From positions 1 through 31,763 of IMG/VR virus record IMGVR_UViG_3300034012_000302: a stretch of DNA of 31,763 nucleotides; one strand, given 5' to 3'. The translations under genes and the position numbers were made by a program. The first letter of the stretch is position 1; every line of letters begins with the position of its first letter. The notes beneath the pieces are model-generated. The model was not told the DNA's origin, did no database searches, and saw nothing but the letters and a program-made list of their open reading frames with translations. This DNA is from a virus. Below are positions 8,386-15,361 of the stretch, in pieces.

Positions 8386-9166
8386 GCCCCATCTCCTGAT
8401 CGACGGCGACCTGATCGTCTACCGCTTCTCTGCGGCCCAAGCCAAAGAGATCCAATGGGCCGACGGCCTGGTCACTGTCCACGCGGACACCGCTCTTGCT
8501 CGCAGCGACATCCAGTCGGAGGTCTGCCGCCTGCTCAAGAAGTTTCGGACGGATCGGTTCACGTTCTGCCTGTCCGATGCGGTCAACTTCCGCAAGGGGC
8601 TGCATCCGTCGTACAAGTCGGCCCGTGGAGCCAAGCCTGTTGGATTCAAACCGATCAAGGAGTGGGCCCATGAGCACTTCAACGCTGTTGTCTACCTCGG
8701 CCTCGAGGCCGACGACACGCTGGGCCTCCTGTCCGCGGACATGGACAACGCGATCATCGTGAGCTGGGACAAGGATATGTGCCAGATCCCTGGACGGCAC
8801 TACGATCCCCGGCAGAACAAGACCTTCTCCGTCACTCCCGAGCAGGGGTGGGAATGGTTCCTGACCCAGGTCCTGACTGGTGACCGTGTAGACGGTTACA
8901 CTGGACTGCCTGGGTGCGGACCCAAGACCGCAGAGAAGATCCTGGACGGCAACTGCACTTGGGCAGCGGTCGTCGAGGCGTACGAGCAGGAGGGGCTTAC
9001 TGAGAAGGACGCATTGGTCCAGGCCCGTCTCGCTTACATCCTCAAGAACCCGTCTGACTACTCAATCGAAACTGGAAGGATCACACTATGGACACCCCCG
9101 AAAAGCGCGTCGACATCCACCCCCTCGACATCCACTCCGACGTCACCAAAAAGGCGAAAGACCTGA
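8375..9166 (+). CDS. gp6: 5'-3' exonuclease, gp6-like (FEN/PIN fold)
   Basis: A 263-residue homologue of T7 gp6, which degrades DNA 5' to 3', removes RNA primers and helps recycle host DNA. Acidic metal-binding clusters are visible: D10-x-D12 (LLIDGDLIVYR), SDAVNFRK, LEADDTLG and SWDKDM. TGLPGCGPKTAEKIL is the helix-three-turn-helix DNA-binding element. The start at 8375 follows the homology; the frame is open further upstream, but that stretch lies in the homing endonuclease gene. T7 gp6 ends just after the equivalent of ITLWTPP. Here the protein continues for about 20 Ser/Thr/Pro-rich and basic residues, entirely within the 79-nt overlap with the next gene. Confidence 0.92.
   Translation: MSSKPHLLIDGDLIVYRFSAAQAKEIQWADGLVTVHADTALARSDIQSEVCRLLKKFRTDRFTFCLSDAVNFRKGLHPSYKSARGAKPVGFKPIKEWAHEHFNAVVYLGLEADDTLGLLSADMDNAIIVSWDKDMCQIPGRHYDPRQNKTFSVTPEQGWEWFLTQVLTGDRVDGYTGLPGCGPKTAEKILDGNCTWAAVVEAYEQEGLTEKDALVQARLAYILKNPSDYSIETGRITLWTPPKSASTSTPSTSTPTSPKRRKT
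9076..9080 (+). promoter_or_regulatory. Ribosome binding site for the MazG-like gene
   Basis: AAGGA sits 7 nt before ATG 9088, one of the few clear Shine-Dalgarno sequences in the window. It decides between the start at 9088 and a coupled TGATG start at 9166. The 9088 start also retains the first helix of the domain. Confidence 0.6.
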
Positions 9167-9513
9167 TGGTTCGCAAAGCCCACGACTACGCGGGCAAGGT
9201 CGACCCGTACCGTAACTTCCGTCAATGCCAGTCGCTGGGCTTGTGCTCTGTTGAGCAGGGCATCCTGGTTCGCATGAGCGACAAGGTCAGCCGCCTTGCG
9301 ACCTTCGCATCGGGCGGTGAGTTCAAGGTGAAGGACGAGGCCTTGGAGGACACGGTGGTCGACGTGATCAACTACGCGATCATCCTCATGGCCTACGTGG
9401 CTGAGAAGAAGCGGTTGGAGTTTGAAGCCAACCGCACCAATGACAACTTCAATGACAACTTCATCGTCCCTTGTGACGCTCAGTCCAAGGCCTACCACCG
9501 CGGTGGCATCTAA
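9088..9513 (+). CDS. MazG-like all-alpha nucleotide-associated protein (DUF1599/Nmad1 type)
   Basis: A 141-residue helical protein with KAHDYAGKVDPYRNFRQC, then GILVRMSDKVSRLATF, then EDTVVDVINYAIILMAYV. The order of KxxDY, KxxR and a final E-D-x-x-D-x-x-NY helix matches the MazG-like nucleotide-modification-associated domain (DUF1599), related to all-alpha NTP pyrophosphatases. A role in handling nucleotides, for example hydrolysing an unwanted dNTP or supporting base modification, is an inference from the family. No other base-modification gene is seen. The first 79 nt overlap the exonuclease gene, and the stop overlaps the next start (TAATG). The C-terminal 30 residues are probably disordered. 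Confidence 0.68.
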   Translation: MDTPEKRVDIHPLDIHSDVTKKAKDLMVRKAHDYAGKVDPYRNFRQCQSLGLCSVEQGILVRMSDKVSRLATFASGGEFKVKDEALEDTVVDVINYAIILMAYVAEKKRLEFEANRTNDNFNDNFIVPCDAQSKAYHRGGI

Positions 9514-9773
9514 TGTCGCTGCGGACGCAAGCTCAGATCACTGGAGGCCGTGAACCGCGCCGTCCAGTGATCCCTAAAGTGGTTCTAGAGTACCTAGAAC
9601 AGGTGTTTATCTACCGATTCCCAAAACCGGGAGATACCGAGGCGGCAATTTTTTACATGGCAGGACAACAGTCCGTCATTTCACTATTGAAAGACGCCTA
9701 CAAGGAACAACAATCGAATGTGCTTGGCACCGAAGATGCCGAAGATGCCCCCCTCGGCCCCCCCGACTCCTGA
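9513..9773 (+). CDS. Hypothetical protein, 86 residues
   Basis: Not recognised. The start overlaps the previous stop (TAATG). The protein has a basic N-terminus (TQAQITGGREPRRP), a mixed middle with KVVLEYLEQVF and FYMAGQQSVISLLKDAYKEQ that could form two helices, and an acidic, Pro-rich tail. The middle of the gene (about 9565-9720) is clearly richer in A and T than its neighbours. Its last 56 nt overlap the next small gene. Position just ahead of the portal suggests a small virion or assembly factor, but no homology supports this. Confidence 0.6.
   Translation: MSLRTQAQITGGREPRRPVIPKVVLEYLEQVFIYRFPKPGDTEAAIFYMAGQQSVISLLKDAYKEQQSNVLGTEDAEDAPLGPPDS
9582..9600. repeat. Short perfect inverted repeat in an A+T-rich patch
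   Basis: GTTCTAG and CTAGAAC face each other across 5 nt inside the 86-residue gene, in an A+T-rich patch at the boundary between replication and structural genes. It could be an RNA hairpin or a dyad operator, or coincidental coding sequence. Confidence 0.3.
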
Positions 9774-9897
9774 GGCACCTAAGCCGTACATTCCTGAGTT
9801 GTCCAAAGACCCAGCGGCTGATTCCATGCGGAAGGCCGCTGGTCGTCTTGGGACCAACCAACTGGTGATTCCGCTCAACCCGATCAATCCGCTCTAA
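9718..9897 (+). CDS. Small Pro-rich virion/tail-assembly protein, gp7.3-like
   Basis: A 59-residue ORF beginning MCLAPKMPKMPPSAPPTP and ending near GTNQLVIPLNPINPL. AAGGA at 9702-9706 lies 11 nt upstream and the stop overlaps the portal start (TAATG). A short protein with a proline-rich N-terminus, a central basic KAAGR segment and a hydrophobic C-terminus just before the portal gene is a recurring feature of T7-like and marine podoviruses. T7 gp7.3, a tail-assembly and ejected protein, sits in the same place and also carries a GRKKA-type segment. The assignment is by position and architecture, not by alignment. It overlaps the 86-residue gene by 56 nt and is easily missed because of its length. 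Confidence 0.6.
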   Translation: MCLAPKMPKMPPSAPPTPEAPKPYIPELSKDPAADSMRKAAGRLGTNQLVIPLNPINPL

Positions 9898-11438
9898 TGG
9901 ACTTCACCCGCTCGGCCCGAAACATCTACCAGGAACTGGAACAGGACCGTGAGCCCTTCCTGGAGCGTGCTCGGGACGCGGCCAAGCTGACGATTCCCGG
10001 CCTACTTCCTCCAGACGACCACGACAGCCACAGCCGCCTACCCACGCCCTTCCAGGGTCTCGGTGCCCGCGGTGTGAACAACCTCGCTAGTAAGTTCCTG
10101 CTGGCCCTGCTCCCGCCCAATCAGTCGTTCTTCCGCATGAGCCTGTCTGAGGCGCACGCTGAGCTGGTCCGCAGCCAGAACGCTGCCACCCAAGCCGAGA
10201 TCGACGCCAGCCTGGTCAAGATCGAGAAGGCCGTGTCCAGCGAGATCGAACGCCGGGGCCACCGAGTCAAGGTGTTCGAGGCGTTCAAGCACATGATCGT
10301 GGCGGGCAACGCCCTGCTGTACATGGACGACGAGTCCCGCCTGCGGGTGTTTCACCTGGACAACTACGTCGTTCGCCGTGACCCCATGGACACCGTCCTG
10401 GTGCTGGTCACCAAAGAGTGCATCGCTGAGGCGGCCCTTACGCCTGCCCAGCAGGAGCTTGTCAAGTCGAGCACCGTCCCCCACCGCAGTGACAAGGTCC
10501 ACGACCTGTTCACCCTGGTCTACCTGGAGGACGGCAAGTACCACGTTCGCCAAGAGCTGTCCGACGTGATCATCCCTGAGAGCCAGGGCACGTTCTCCAA
10601 GGACGAGCTGCCCTACCTCCCGCTGCGCCTCGAGGCTGTTGCCGACGAGGACTACGGCCGGGGCCGTGTCGAAGAGTTCATGGGTGACCTGATCTCCCTC
10701 GAAGGCCTGACCCAGGCCATCGTGGAAGGCTCTGCCGCCGCTGCCAAGATCCTGTTCATGGTGGCCCCCAACGGCACCACCCGCATCAAGGACATGGCGA
10801 AGGCCCCCAATGGGGGCTTCATCTCTGGCAACGGCACGGACGTCACTGTCCTGCAGAGCCAGAAGCAGGCTGACCTGTCCATCGCTTCCCAGACGGCCAA
10901 CTCCATCGAGCAGCGCCTGGGCTTTGCCTTCCTCCTGAACACGTCGATCCAGCGTCAAGCTGAGCGCGTGACTGCCGAGGAGGTCCGCTTCATGGCTCAG
11001 GAGCTGGAGACCGCCCTGGGTGGTGTGTACTCCGTCCTGGCTCAGGAGTTCCAACTGCCTCTCGTCCGCATCCTCATGCGTAAGATGGTGGCCGTTGGTA
11101 AGCTGCCCAAGATCGACAAGAAGGTCCTGGAGCCTGTGATCATCACGGGCATCGAAGCCCTCGGCCGGGGCAACGACCTGACCCGCCTGGACATCTTCAT
11201 CCAAGGGGCTGCCCAAGCGGCTGGCCCGCAGGTCCTCGCTCAGTACATCAACTGGTCCGACTACTTCACTCGCCGTGCTGCGGCCCTCGGCATTGACGCC
11301 GCTGACCTGGTGAAGACCCAAGACCAGATCCAAGCTGAAATGCAGCAAGCACAGGCGGCGCAGATGGCTCAAGCCCTGGGTCCTAAGGCCCTGGAAATGG
11401 GCGGCCAGGCGCTGACTGCCCCACAATCGCAGGAGTAA
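9897..11438 (+). CDS. gp8: Portal (head-tail connector) protein, gp8-like
   Basis: A 513-residue portal. Twelve copies would form the ring at the head vertex through which DNA is packaged and ejected. The N-terminus (ARNIYQELEQDREPFLERARDAAKLTIPGLLPP) and the following GLGARGVNNLASKFLLALLPP match the T7 gp8 pattern. A later segment RVTAEEVRFMAQELETALGGVYSVLAQEF is the conserved stem and wing region. The C-terminus is Gln/Ala-rich. Length is close to T7 gp8 (536). It starts in a TAATG overlap with the small gene upstream and is followed by the scaffold 3 nt after its stop, in one operon. Confidence 0.95.
   Translation: MDFTRSARNIYQELEQDREPFLERARDAAKLTIPGLLPPDDHDSHSRLPTPFQGLGARGVNNLASKFLLALLPPNQSFFRMSLSEAHAELVRSQNAATQAEIDASLVKIEKAVSSEIERRGHRVKVFEAFKHMIVAGNALLYMDDESRLRVFHLDNYVVRRDPMDTVLVLVTKECIAEAALTPAQQELVKSSTVPHRSDKVHDLFTLVYLEDGKYHVRQELSDVIIPESQGTFSKDELPYLPLRLEAVADEDYGRGRVEEFMGDLISLEGLTQAIVEGSAAAAKILFMVAPNGTTRIKDMAKAPNGGFISGNGTDVTVLQSQKQADLSIASQTANSIEQRLGFAFLLNTSIQRQAERVTAEEVRFMAQELETALGGVYSVLAQEFQLPLVRILMRKMVAVGKLPKIDKKVLEPVIITGIEALGRGNDLTRLDIFIQGAAQAAGPQVLAQYINWSDYFTRRAAALGIDAADLVKTQDQIQAEMQQAQAAQMAQALGPKALEMGGQALTAPQSQE
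11431..11435 (+). promoter_or_regulatory. Ribosome binding site for the scaffold gene
   Basis: AGGAG lies 6 nt before ATG 11442 and is directly followed by the portal stop codon. It is a strong Shine-Dalgarno sequence, unusual in this window, and fits the high scaffold output needed for capsid assembly. Confidence 0.65.
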
Positions 11439-11441
11439 CCA

Positions 11442-12179
11442 ATGATCGAGATCCAAATCCCGGCTCAACCCACGAACACCCAACAACCGAACACCGCTCC
11501 CCCGGCTCCCCCGGCTGGTGCCCCCACTCCTGCTCCCTCTTCTACGGCAAATCAGCCGAGCGGCGGGCCAGGGGAGCGGCCTTCTTGGCTCCCCGAGAAG
11601 TTCAAGAGCCCTGAGGACCTGGCAAAGGCCTACGCGGAGGCTGAGAAGAAGCTCGGCGGCAAGCCGCTGGAGTCCACCCAGATCCCTGAGCCTTTGAACT
11701 TCGAGTCCTACACCAAGGAGTTCACTGAGAAGGGCGAACTGAGCCCTGAGTCCTTCAAGGCCTTGGCTGACCGCGGCATCCCGGCAGACCTGGTCAACCA
11801 GTACATGGCTGGCGTGCAGGCCCTGGCCAAGCAGCAGGTGGCTGAGGTCACTGCGGCGGTCGGTGGCCAAGAGGCCTACGGCCAGATGGTCCAGTGGGCC
11901 GCCAACAACCTGCCCAAGGAGCAGATCGAAGCCTTCAACAAGGCCGTCTCCTCAGGCGATGCGGGAATCCGCGATCTCGCCATCCAAGGCCTCCATGCTC
12001 AGTATGCCAAAACGGCAGGTCCCGCTCTTACCCAGGGCCGTGGGACTGCGGGTTCGGCAGTTCAGCCGTACGAAAACTGGATCGCCGTTCAAAAGGACAT
12101 GGCGACCATCCAGTACCGCGACAGCGAAGAGTTCCGCAACCAGGTCCGCGAGCGCATCCGCGTCAGCAAGAACCTGTAG
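11442..12179 (+). CDS. gp9: Capsid assembly scaffolding protein, gp9-like
   Basis: A 245-residue scaffold that would direct prohead assembly and then leave the particle. The first 45 residues are Pro/Ala/Thr-rich and probably disordered. Next comes the family signature PSWLPEKFKSPEDLAKAYAE, then a helical, acidic body and a basic C-terminus (RVRERIRVSKNL is its approximate character) that would bind capsid subunits. It is preceded by a strong RBS and by the portal gene. In T7 the capsid gene follows directly; here the next 2 kb hold two secreted-protein genes and terminators. The stop lies 1 nt before the GTACACTCGC box. Confidence 0.9.
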   Translation: MIEIQIPAQPTNTQQPNTAPPAPPAGAPTPAPSSTANQPSGGPGERPSWLPEKFKSPEDLAKAYAEAEKKLGGKPLESTQIPEPLNFESYTKEFTEKGELSPESFKALADRGIPADLVNQYMAGVQALAKQQVAEVTAAVGGQEAYGQMVQWAANNLPKEQIEAFNKAVSSGDAGIRDLAIQGLHAQYAKTAGPALTQGRGTAGSAVQPYENWIAVQKDMATIQYRDSEEFRNQVRERIRVSKNL

Positions 12180-12189
12180 GTACACTCGC
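12180..12189 (+). promoter_or_regulatory. Accessory-gene box GTACACTCGC, copy A
   Basis: GTACACTCGC begins right after the scaffold stop and lies exactly 14 nt before ATGACC of the secreted propeller gene. The same ten bases at the same distance precede both minus-strand zinc-ribbon genes. The core TACACT fits a bacterial -10 hexamer (TAnnnT). If so, the transcript would start only about 10 nt before the ATG. No convincing -35 element or Shine-Dalgarno sequence is seen. The alternative is a site for a dedicated activator or repressor. Confidence 0.6.
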
Positions 12190-12203
12190 TGTCCTACCCC
12201 AGC

Positions 12204-13526
12204 ATGACCAAATCTTTCCTCTCTGTTCTTCTTCTGACCGCGACGGCTACCGCACAGTCGTCGTTCGGTCCCATCTTCACCTACTACCAGCAGGGCCGTG
12301 TCACTGACCATGCGGTTGGTGATGCGGGCGCTTCGATGTTCCTGGCCTTCCCCAACGTGGGCGGCACGGGTTCGTCTGCTGGCAAGGTGACTCTGCTGGA
12401 CAACCTGGCCTCTGGCAGTGTTGTCTGGTCGAAGCAGGCGGGCTACGAGATGCTCGCCGCTGAGGTTGATGCTGCTGCGAACACGGCTGCCCTGGTGGCC
12501 GTGACTGCGGAGCGCACTGTCAGCGGTGGTGCCATTCGTACCCGAATGTTCGCCTGGTCGGATGCGGGCGCTTCCTCGAGCACCCCGTCCTACACCGTCA
12601 CGATGGACGCTGGTGACAAGCTCGGCGCTCACATGAGTGAGAACGGCATCGCTGTTGGTTGGTGTTGGACCAGCACTAATGGCCTGACCGTCTACACTTG
12701 TGATACCGCGACTGGCCTCATTGGCGGCGAGAAGTTCACCCAGGTGACTTCGCAGCCGTTGCAGTCGGTCCTCTCGGCTGACGGCACCACCCTGTACGTG
12801 GAGGCCATGGACTACAACTACGTGTTCCACATCGACGATGATTCGAGCACGGCGATCTCGCAAAGCTCGATGTACCCCACCCTGTTCGAGGGCTTCACGG
12901 CGGGCCAGAGCTTCGCTTCGGCTGGCTTGGCTAGTTCTGCCCGTGACGTGTCGGTGCGTATGTCGGTGATTGGCAGCAATGCCACGATCTACGCCAACCA
13001 CTCGAACTTCTACGACTGGAACTACAACCCCTCTGCTCCCACCGAGCATGGTTTGTGGAAGACCCAGGGCTTCACCACTGGCGGCACCTACCCCGTGGCT
13101 TTGGCGATCAGCCCCGACGGTAATACGCTGTTCACGGGTCTGTTGAGCCCTCTGGTTGACCTCGGCGGCTTCGGTACGATTGACCTGAGCAACCAGACCT
13201 TGCCGTTGACCACCAGTGGCATGACGTTGGTCCAGTACCCGATCACGGGTCTGGCCGCCTACACGTTCTACTCGGACATCAAGTTCATGAACGACACCAC
13301 GGTGGTTGCCATGTCCCGTATCGCGGGCACTCACGGCAAGCTCACCTGCTGGACCAAGCAGGGTTCGACCTGGGGTCCCGCTTACACCACGGACTGGTCG
13401 ATCAGCGATCACTTCAACAACCGCTTGGCAGTCAACCCTGCCAACCGTGCTGCGGCATTGCGTTACGGGAATCCTCCCGGAGGCAACCTGGGCACGTACA
13501 TCACCCTCTACAACATCACGCCCTGA
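12204..13526 (+). CDS. Secreted beta-propeller-like accessory protein
   Basis: A 440-residue protein with no T7 counterpart, inserted between scaffold and capsid. Residues 1-17 are a Sec signal peptide (K3, hydrophobic LSVLLLTATATA, cleavage after A-T-A before Q18). The mature part is rich in Ser, Thr, Gly and aromatics and all-beta in appearance. Repeated segments such as VLSADGTTLYVEA (near 190) and AISPDGNTLFTG (near 300) are typical of WD40/NHL/PQQ-like propeller blades. The DNA has an exact 14-nt direct repeat (12321 and 12561), 240 nt apart. TTG Leu and TCG Ser codons look commoner than in neighbours (by eye). It is preceded by the GTACACTCGC box and followed after 3 nt by a lipoprotein gene. 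Export is well supported; the role is unknown. Possibilities are a surface-altering moron, a superinfection-exclusion factor, or a virion decoration. Confidence 0.65.
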   Translation: MTKSFLSVLLLTATATAQSSFGPIFTYYQQGRVTDHAVGDAGASMFLAFPNVGGTGSSAGKVTLLDNLASGSVVWSKQAGYEMLAAEVDAAANTAALVAVTAERTVSGGAIRTRMFAWSDAGASSSTPSYTVTMDAGDKLGAHMSENGIAVGWCWTSTNGLTVYTCDTATGLIGGEKFTQVTSQPLQSVLSADGTTLYVEAMDYNYVFHIDDDSSTAISQSSMYPTLFEGFTAGQSFASAGLASSARDVSVRMSVIGSNATIYANHSNFYDWNYNPSAPTEHGLWKTQGFTTGGTYPVALAISPDGNTLFTGLLSPLVDLGGFGTIDLSNQTLPLTTSGMTLVQYPITGLAAYTFYSDIKFMNDTTVVAMSRIAGTHGKLTCWTKQGSTWGPAYTTDWSISDHFNNRLAVNPANRAAALRYGNPPGGNLGTYITLYNITP

Positions 13527-13529
13527 TCT

Positions 13530-13913
13530 ATGAAGAACATCCTGATCTCCCTCTTGTGTCTGACCTCCCTGACTGCCTGCATCACCTCAGGCGACCTCCG
13601 AGCACTGGCTGACGTCCAAGAGACGTACCACCAGAAGACCGAAGCGGCTCTCGAAAAGATTGCCGACTCGACTGCCACGAAGGAGCAGGTGGACGAGGCC
13701 AAGGGTGAGATCAAGGATGCGTCGACCGAGTTCAAGGAGGCGGTCGAAGCCATTGCGAAAGAGGTTGAGGAGCGAACCGAAGCCACTCTCACGGGTCTCC
13801 CTGAGTCTGCTGAGGGTGGTCTTGTGGGCATTCTCGCAGCCGTCGCTTTGAACTTCTACCGCAACTCGACTCGCAAGAAGGACTTGGAGAAGTCCAAGGG
13901 TAAGACGGCGTAG
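13530..13913 (+). CDS. Lipoprotein with coiled coil and C-terminal hydrophobic segment (u-spanin-like)
   Basis: A 127-residue protein. The N-terminus MKNILISLLCLTSLTAC is a lipoprotein signal with lipobox L14-T15-A16-C17. Residues 25-85 are charged and helical, likely a coiled coil. Residues 96-110 (GGLVGILAAVALNFY) are hydrophobic, then a basic tail (RKKDLEKSKGK) that would stay in the cytoplasm. Outer-membrane lipid anchor, periplasmic helix and inner-membrane anchor in one chain is the design of unimolecular spanins such as T1 gp11 (131 residues), which fuse the two membranes at lysis. The hydrophobic stretch is short for a membrane span, and the location beside the propeller rather than the holin is unusual. 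A prophage-expressed lipoprotein moron is the main alternative. It starts 3 nt after the propeller stop and is followed by terminators. Confidence 0.6.
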   Translation: MKNILISLLCLTSLTACITSGDLRALADVQETYHQKTEAALEKIADSTATKEQVDEAKGEIKDASTEFKEAVEAIAKEVEERTEATLTGLPESAEGGLVGILAAVALNFYRNSTRKKDLEKSKGKTA

Positions 13914-13934
13914 TCAAACGCCTGAGACAACAAC

Positions 13935-13967
13935 AAGGCCGTGCTGGGGGCTCCCCGGTGCGGCCTT
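13935..13967 (+). terminator. Hairpin terminator after the lipoprotein gene
   Basis: AAGGCCG pairs with CGGCCTT, and within that loop CTGGGG pairs with CCCCGG, giving a long G+C-rich stem 22 nt after the lipoprotein stop. The following bases (CTGCATTGG) are only weakly T-rich, so termination may be partial. Confidence 0.6.
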
Positions 13968-14025
13968 CTGCATTGGTACAAGCTGACCCGACGAGATTCG
14001 CTACCTTAGGACCAGCTTTTGTGAG

Positions 14026-14065
14026 GCCTGCACGGGATGGTTCCCCGTGCGGGCTTCACTGTTTT
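14026..14065 (+). terminator. Strong intrinsic terminator upstream of capsid
   Basis: GCCTGCACGGG pairs with CCCGTGCGGGC (11 bp, one G-U pair) around a 7-base loop and is followed by TTCACTGTTTT. This is a textbook rho-independent shape, 58 nt beyond the first hairpin, so the accessory pair is closed off from the capsid gene. Confidence 0.75.
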
Positions 14066-14107
14066 AGATCATCGGAGACGCGCCCAACTGGCAGCACTCC
14101 CACACGC

Positions 14108-14123
14108 ATACGACTGATTGCTA
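14108..14123 (+). promoter_or_regulatory. Possible phage-polymerase promoter for the capsid gene
   Basis: ATACGACT at 14108-14115 equals positions -15 to -8 of the T7 promoter, followed by GATTGCTA where T7 has CACTATAG; only a few of the later bases agree. It is well placed, after two terminators and 110 nt before the capsid ATG. No second copy was found elsewhere, and T7-like polymerases of other genera use different promoters, so this is weak. Confidence 0.25.
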
Positions 14124-14225
14124 ATCCGCGAGACCTGGCCGCTTACGAGCGACAACCTTGTGTGAACGGACGGCTGATCTGATCGCTTCTGTTCGTTTCA
14201 ACCTGTTCGATTTCTAGTTACTCAA

Positions 14226-15344
14226 ATGAGTTACAACCCTACTCTGTCCAACCCCGGCCAGGCAAACGCTGGCGGTGCAACGGACGCACTCTTCCTCAAG
14301 CAGTACGCTGGCGAGGTCATGACGGCCTTCAACCAGTCCAACCAAATGATCGAGCTTGGCAAGGTCAAGACGATCTCCAATGGCAAGGTTACCACGATGC
14401 CTCAGATCGGCATCGCGTCGGCCAAGTACCACACCCCTGGTCAGTCGCTGCTCGACGACAACAACGCCTACGGCACCGCCTTCAAGCACGCCGAAGCCAA
14501 GCTCACCGTCGACGACATCCTGCTGGCCTCGACCTTCATTCCTGACATTCAGGAATGGATGATCCACTACGAGACCCGTGCTGAGTACGCCAAGCAGATG
14601 GGCGAAGTGCTGGCCCGCCAAGCGGATCGTCGCTTGATCGCTTGTGCGGCTCTGGCCAGCGGGGCTCTGACCGCCTTCGATGGAGCCACCTTCAACACCG
14701 ACTACGCGGCTCTGCCTGATGTTACTTTCAACAGCGGCACCGTTGGCTCTACGGCGGGCTCGTGGCTGGTTGACCTCAACCTCCAGAACTCGGCCACCGC
14801 CACGGTGAGTGCGGCCCTCTTCAACGCCATCTGGGCCACGGCGCGTGTCTTTGACGAGGCCAAGATCCCGACCTCTGATCGCTACATCATCTGCCGCCCC
14901 GAGTTGTTCTACCGTCTGTACAACCAGACGAACACCGCGGGCTTGATCATTCTCAACAACGACGTCAATGCAGGCACCAACGGTAATGCGTTGGAGCCGA
15001 AGATGATGATCAAGTACGCGGGCTTCACCATCATCCCGGTCCAGCAGGCTGCGCAGTCAGACTCGAAGCTCTGCACGTTGGGCGTTAGCACCGGCGACGG
15101 CACCAACATCTCTGGCATCGGTCCCTCTGGGAACACGACCAAGTACAACGTGAACCTGACTCAAATCTGTGCGGTCGCCTTCCACAAGTCGGCCATCGGT
15201 ACTGTCAAGCTCAAGGACTTGAGCATCCAGACTGAGTACAGCGTTGAGCGTCAGGGCACCCTGCTCGTCGCTCGCTACGCCATGGGTCACGCGGTGCTGC
15301 GTCCTGACGCCGCCATGCGCTGGACTTCGATCAACGTGGCCTAG
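14226..15344 (+). CDS. gp10: Major capsid protein, gp10-like
   Basis: A 372-residue HK97-fold capsid protein. The N-terminus MSYNPTLSNPGQANAGGATDALFLKQYAGEV, trimmed of its first residues, matches the T7 gp10 pattern of a short flexible arm leading to LFLKxxxGEV. It continues with FIPDIQEWMIHYETRAEYAKQ as in the family. T7 gp10A has 345 residues. The gene has its own non-coding upstream region with terminators and a hairpin terminator after the stop, so it can be transcribed as an isolated, highly expressed unit. No Shine-Dalgarno sequence is visible before the ATG (CTAGTTACTCAA). No slippery site with an extended gp10B-like frame was recognised; the terminator follows within 20 nt. Confidence 0.95.
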   Translation: MSYNPTLSNPGQANAGGATDALFLKQYAGEVMTAFNQSNQMIELGKVKTISNGKVTTMPQIGIASAKYHTPGQSLLDDNNAYGTAFKHAEAKLTVDDILLASTFIPDIQEWMIHYETRAEYAKQMGEVLARQADRRLIACAALASGALTAFDGATFNTDYAALPDVTFNSGTVGSTAGSWLVDLNLQNSATATVSAALFNAIWATARVFDEAKIPTSDRYIICRPELFYRLYNQTNTAGLIILNNDVNAGTNGNALEPKMMIKYAGFTIIPVQQAAQSDSKLCTLGVSTGDGTNISGIGPSGNTTKYNVNLTQICAVAFHKSAIGTVKLKDLSIQTEYSVERQGTLLVARYAMGHAVLRPDAAMRWTSINVA

Positions 15345-15361
15345 TCCTGATCTGACCTGAC

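Larger units (their letters stand above)
13914..14225 (+). other. Non-coding gap with terminators and capsid promoter region
   Basis: This 312-nt gap, the longest internal one, holds two hairpin terminators (13935-13967, 14026-14065) and then about 160 nt without a convincing gene before the capsid ATG. The capsid start has no visible Shine-Dalgarno sequence. The second half should contain the capsid promoter. A 74-codon frame across the gap (13958-14182) has the sequence of the terminators and no coding character. Confidence 0.6.

Noticed and set aside
10038-11870. A 610-codon minus-strand open frame opposite portal and scaffold
   Set aside because: Same antisense shadow effect; it spans two well-supported genes and has no start context or homology.
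13958-14182. A 74-codon plus-strand frame between the lipoprotein and capsid genes
   Set aside because: It runs through two hairpin terminators and shows no coding character.
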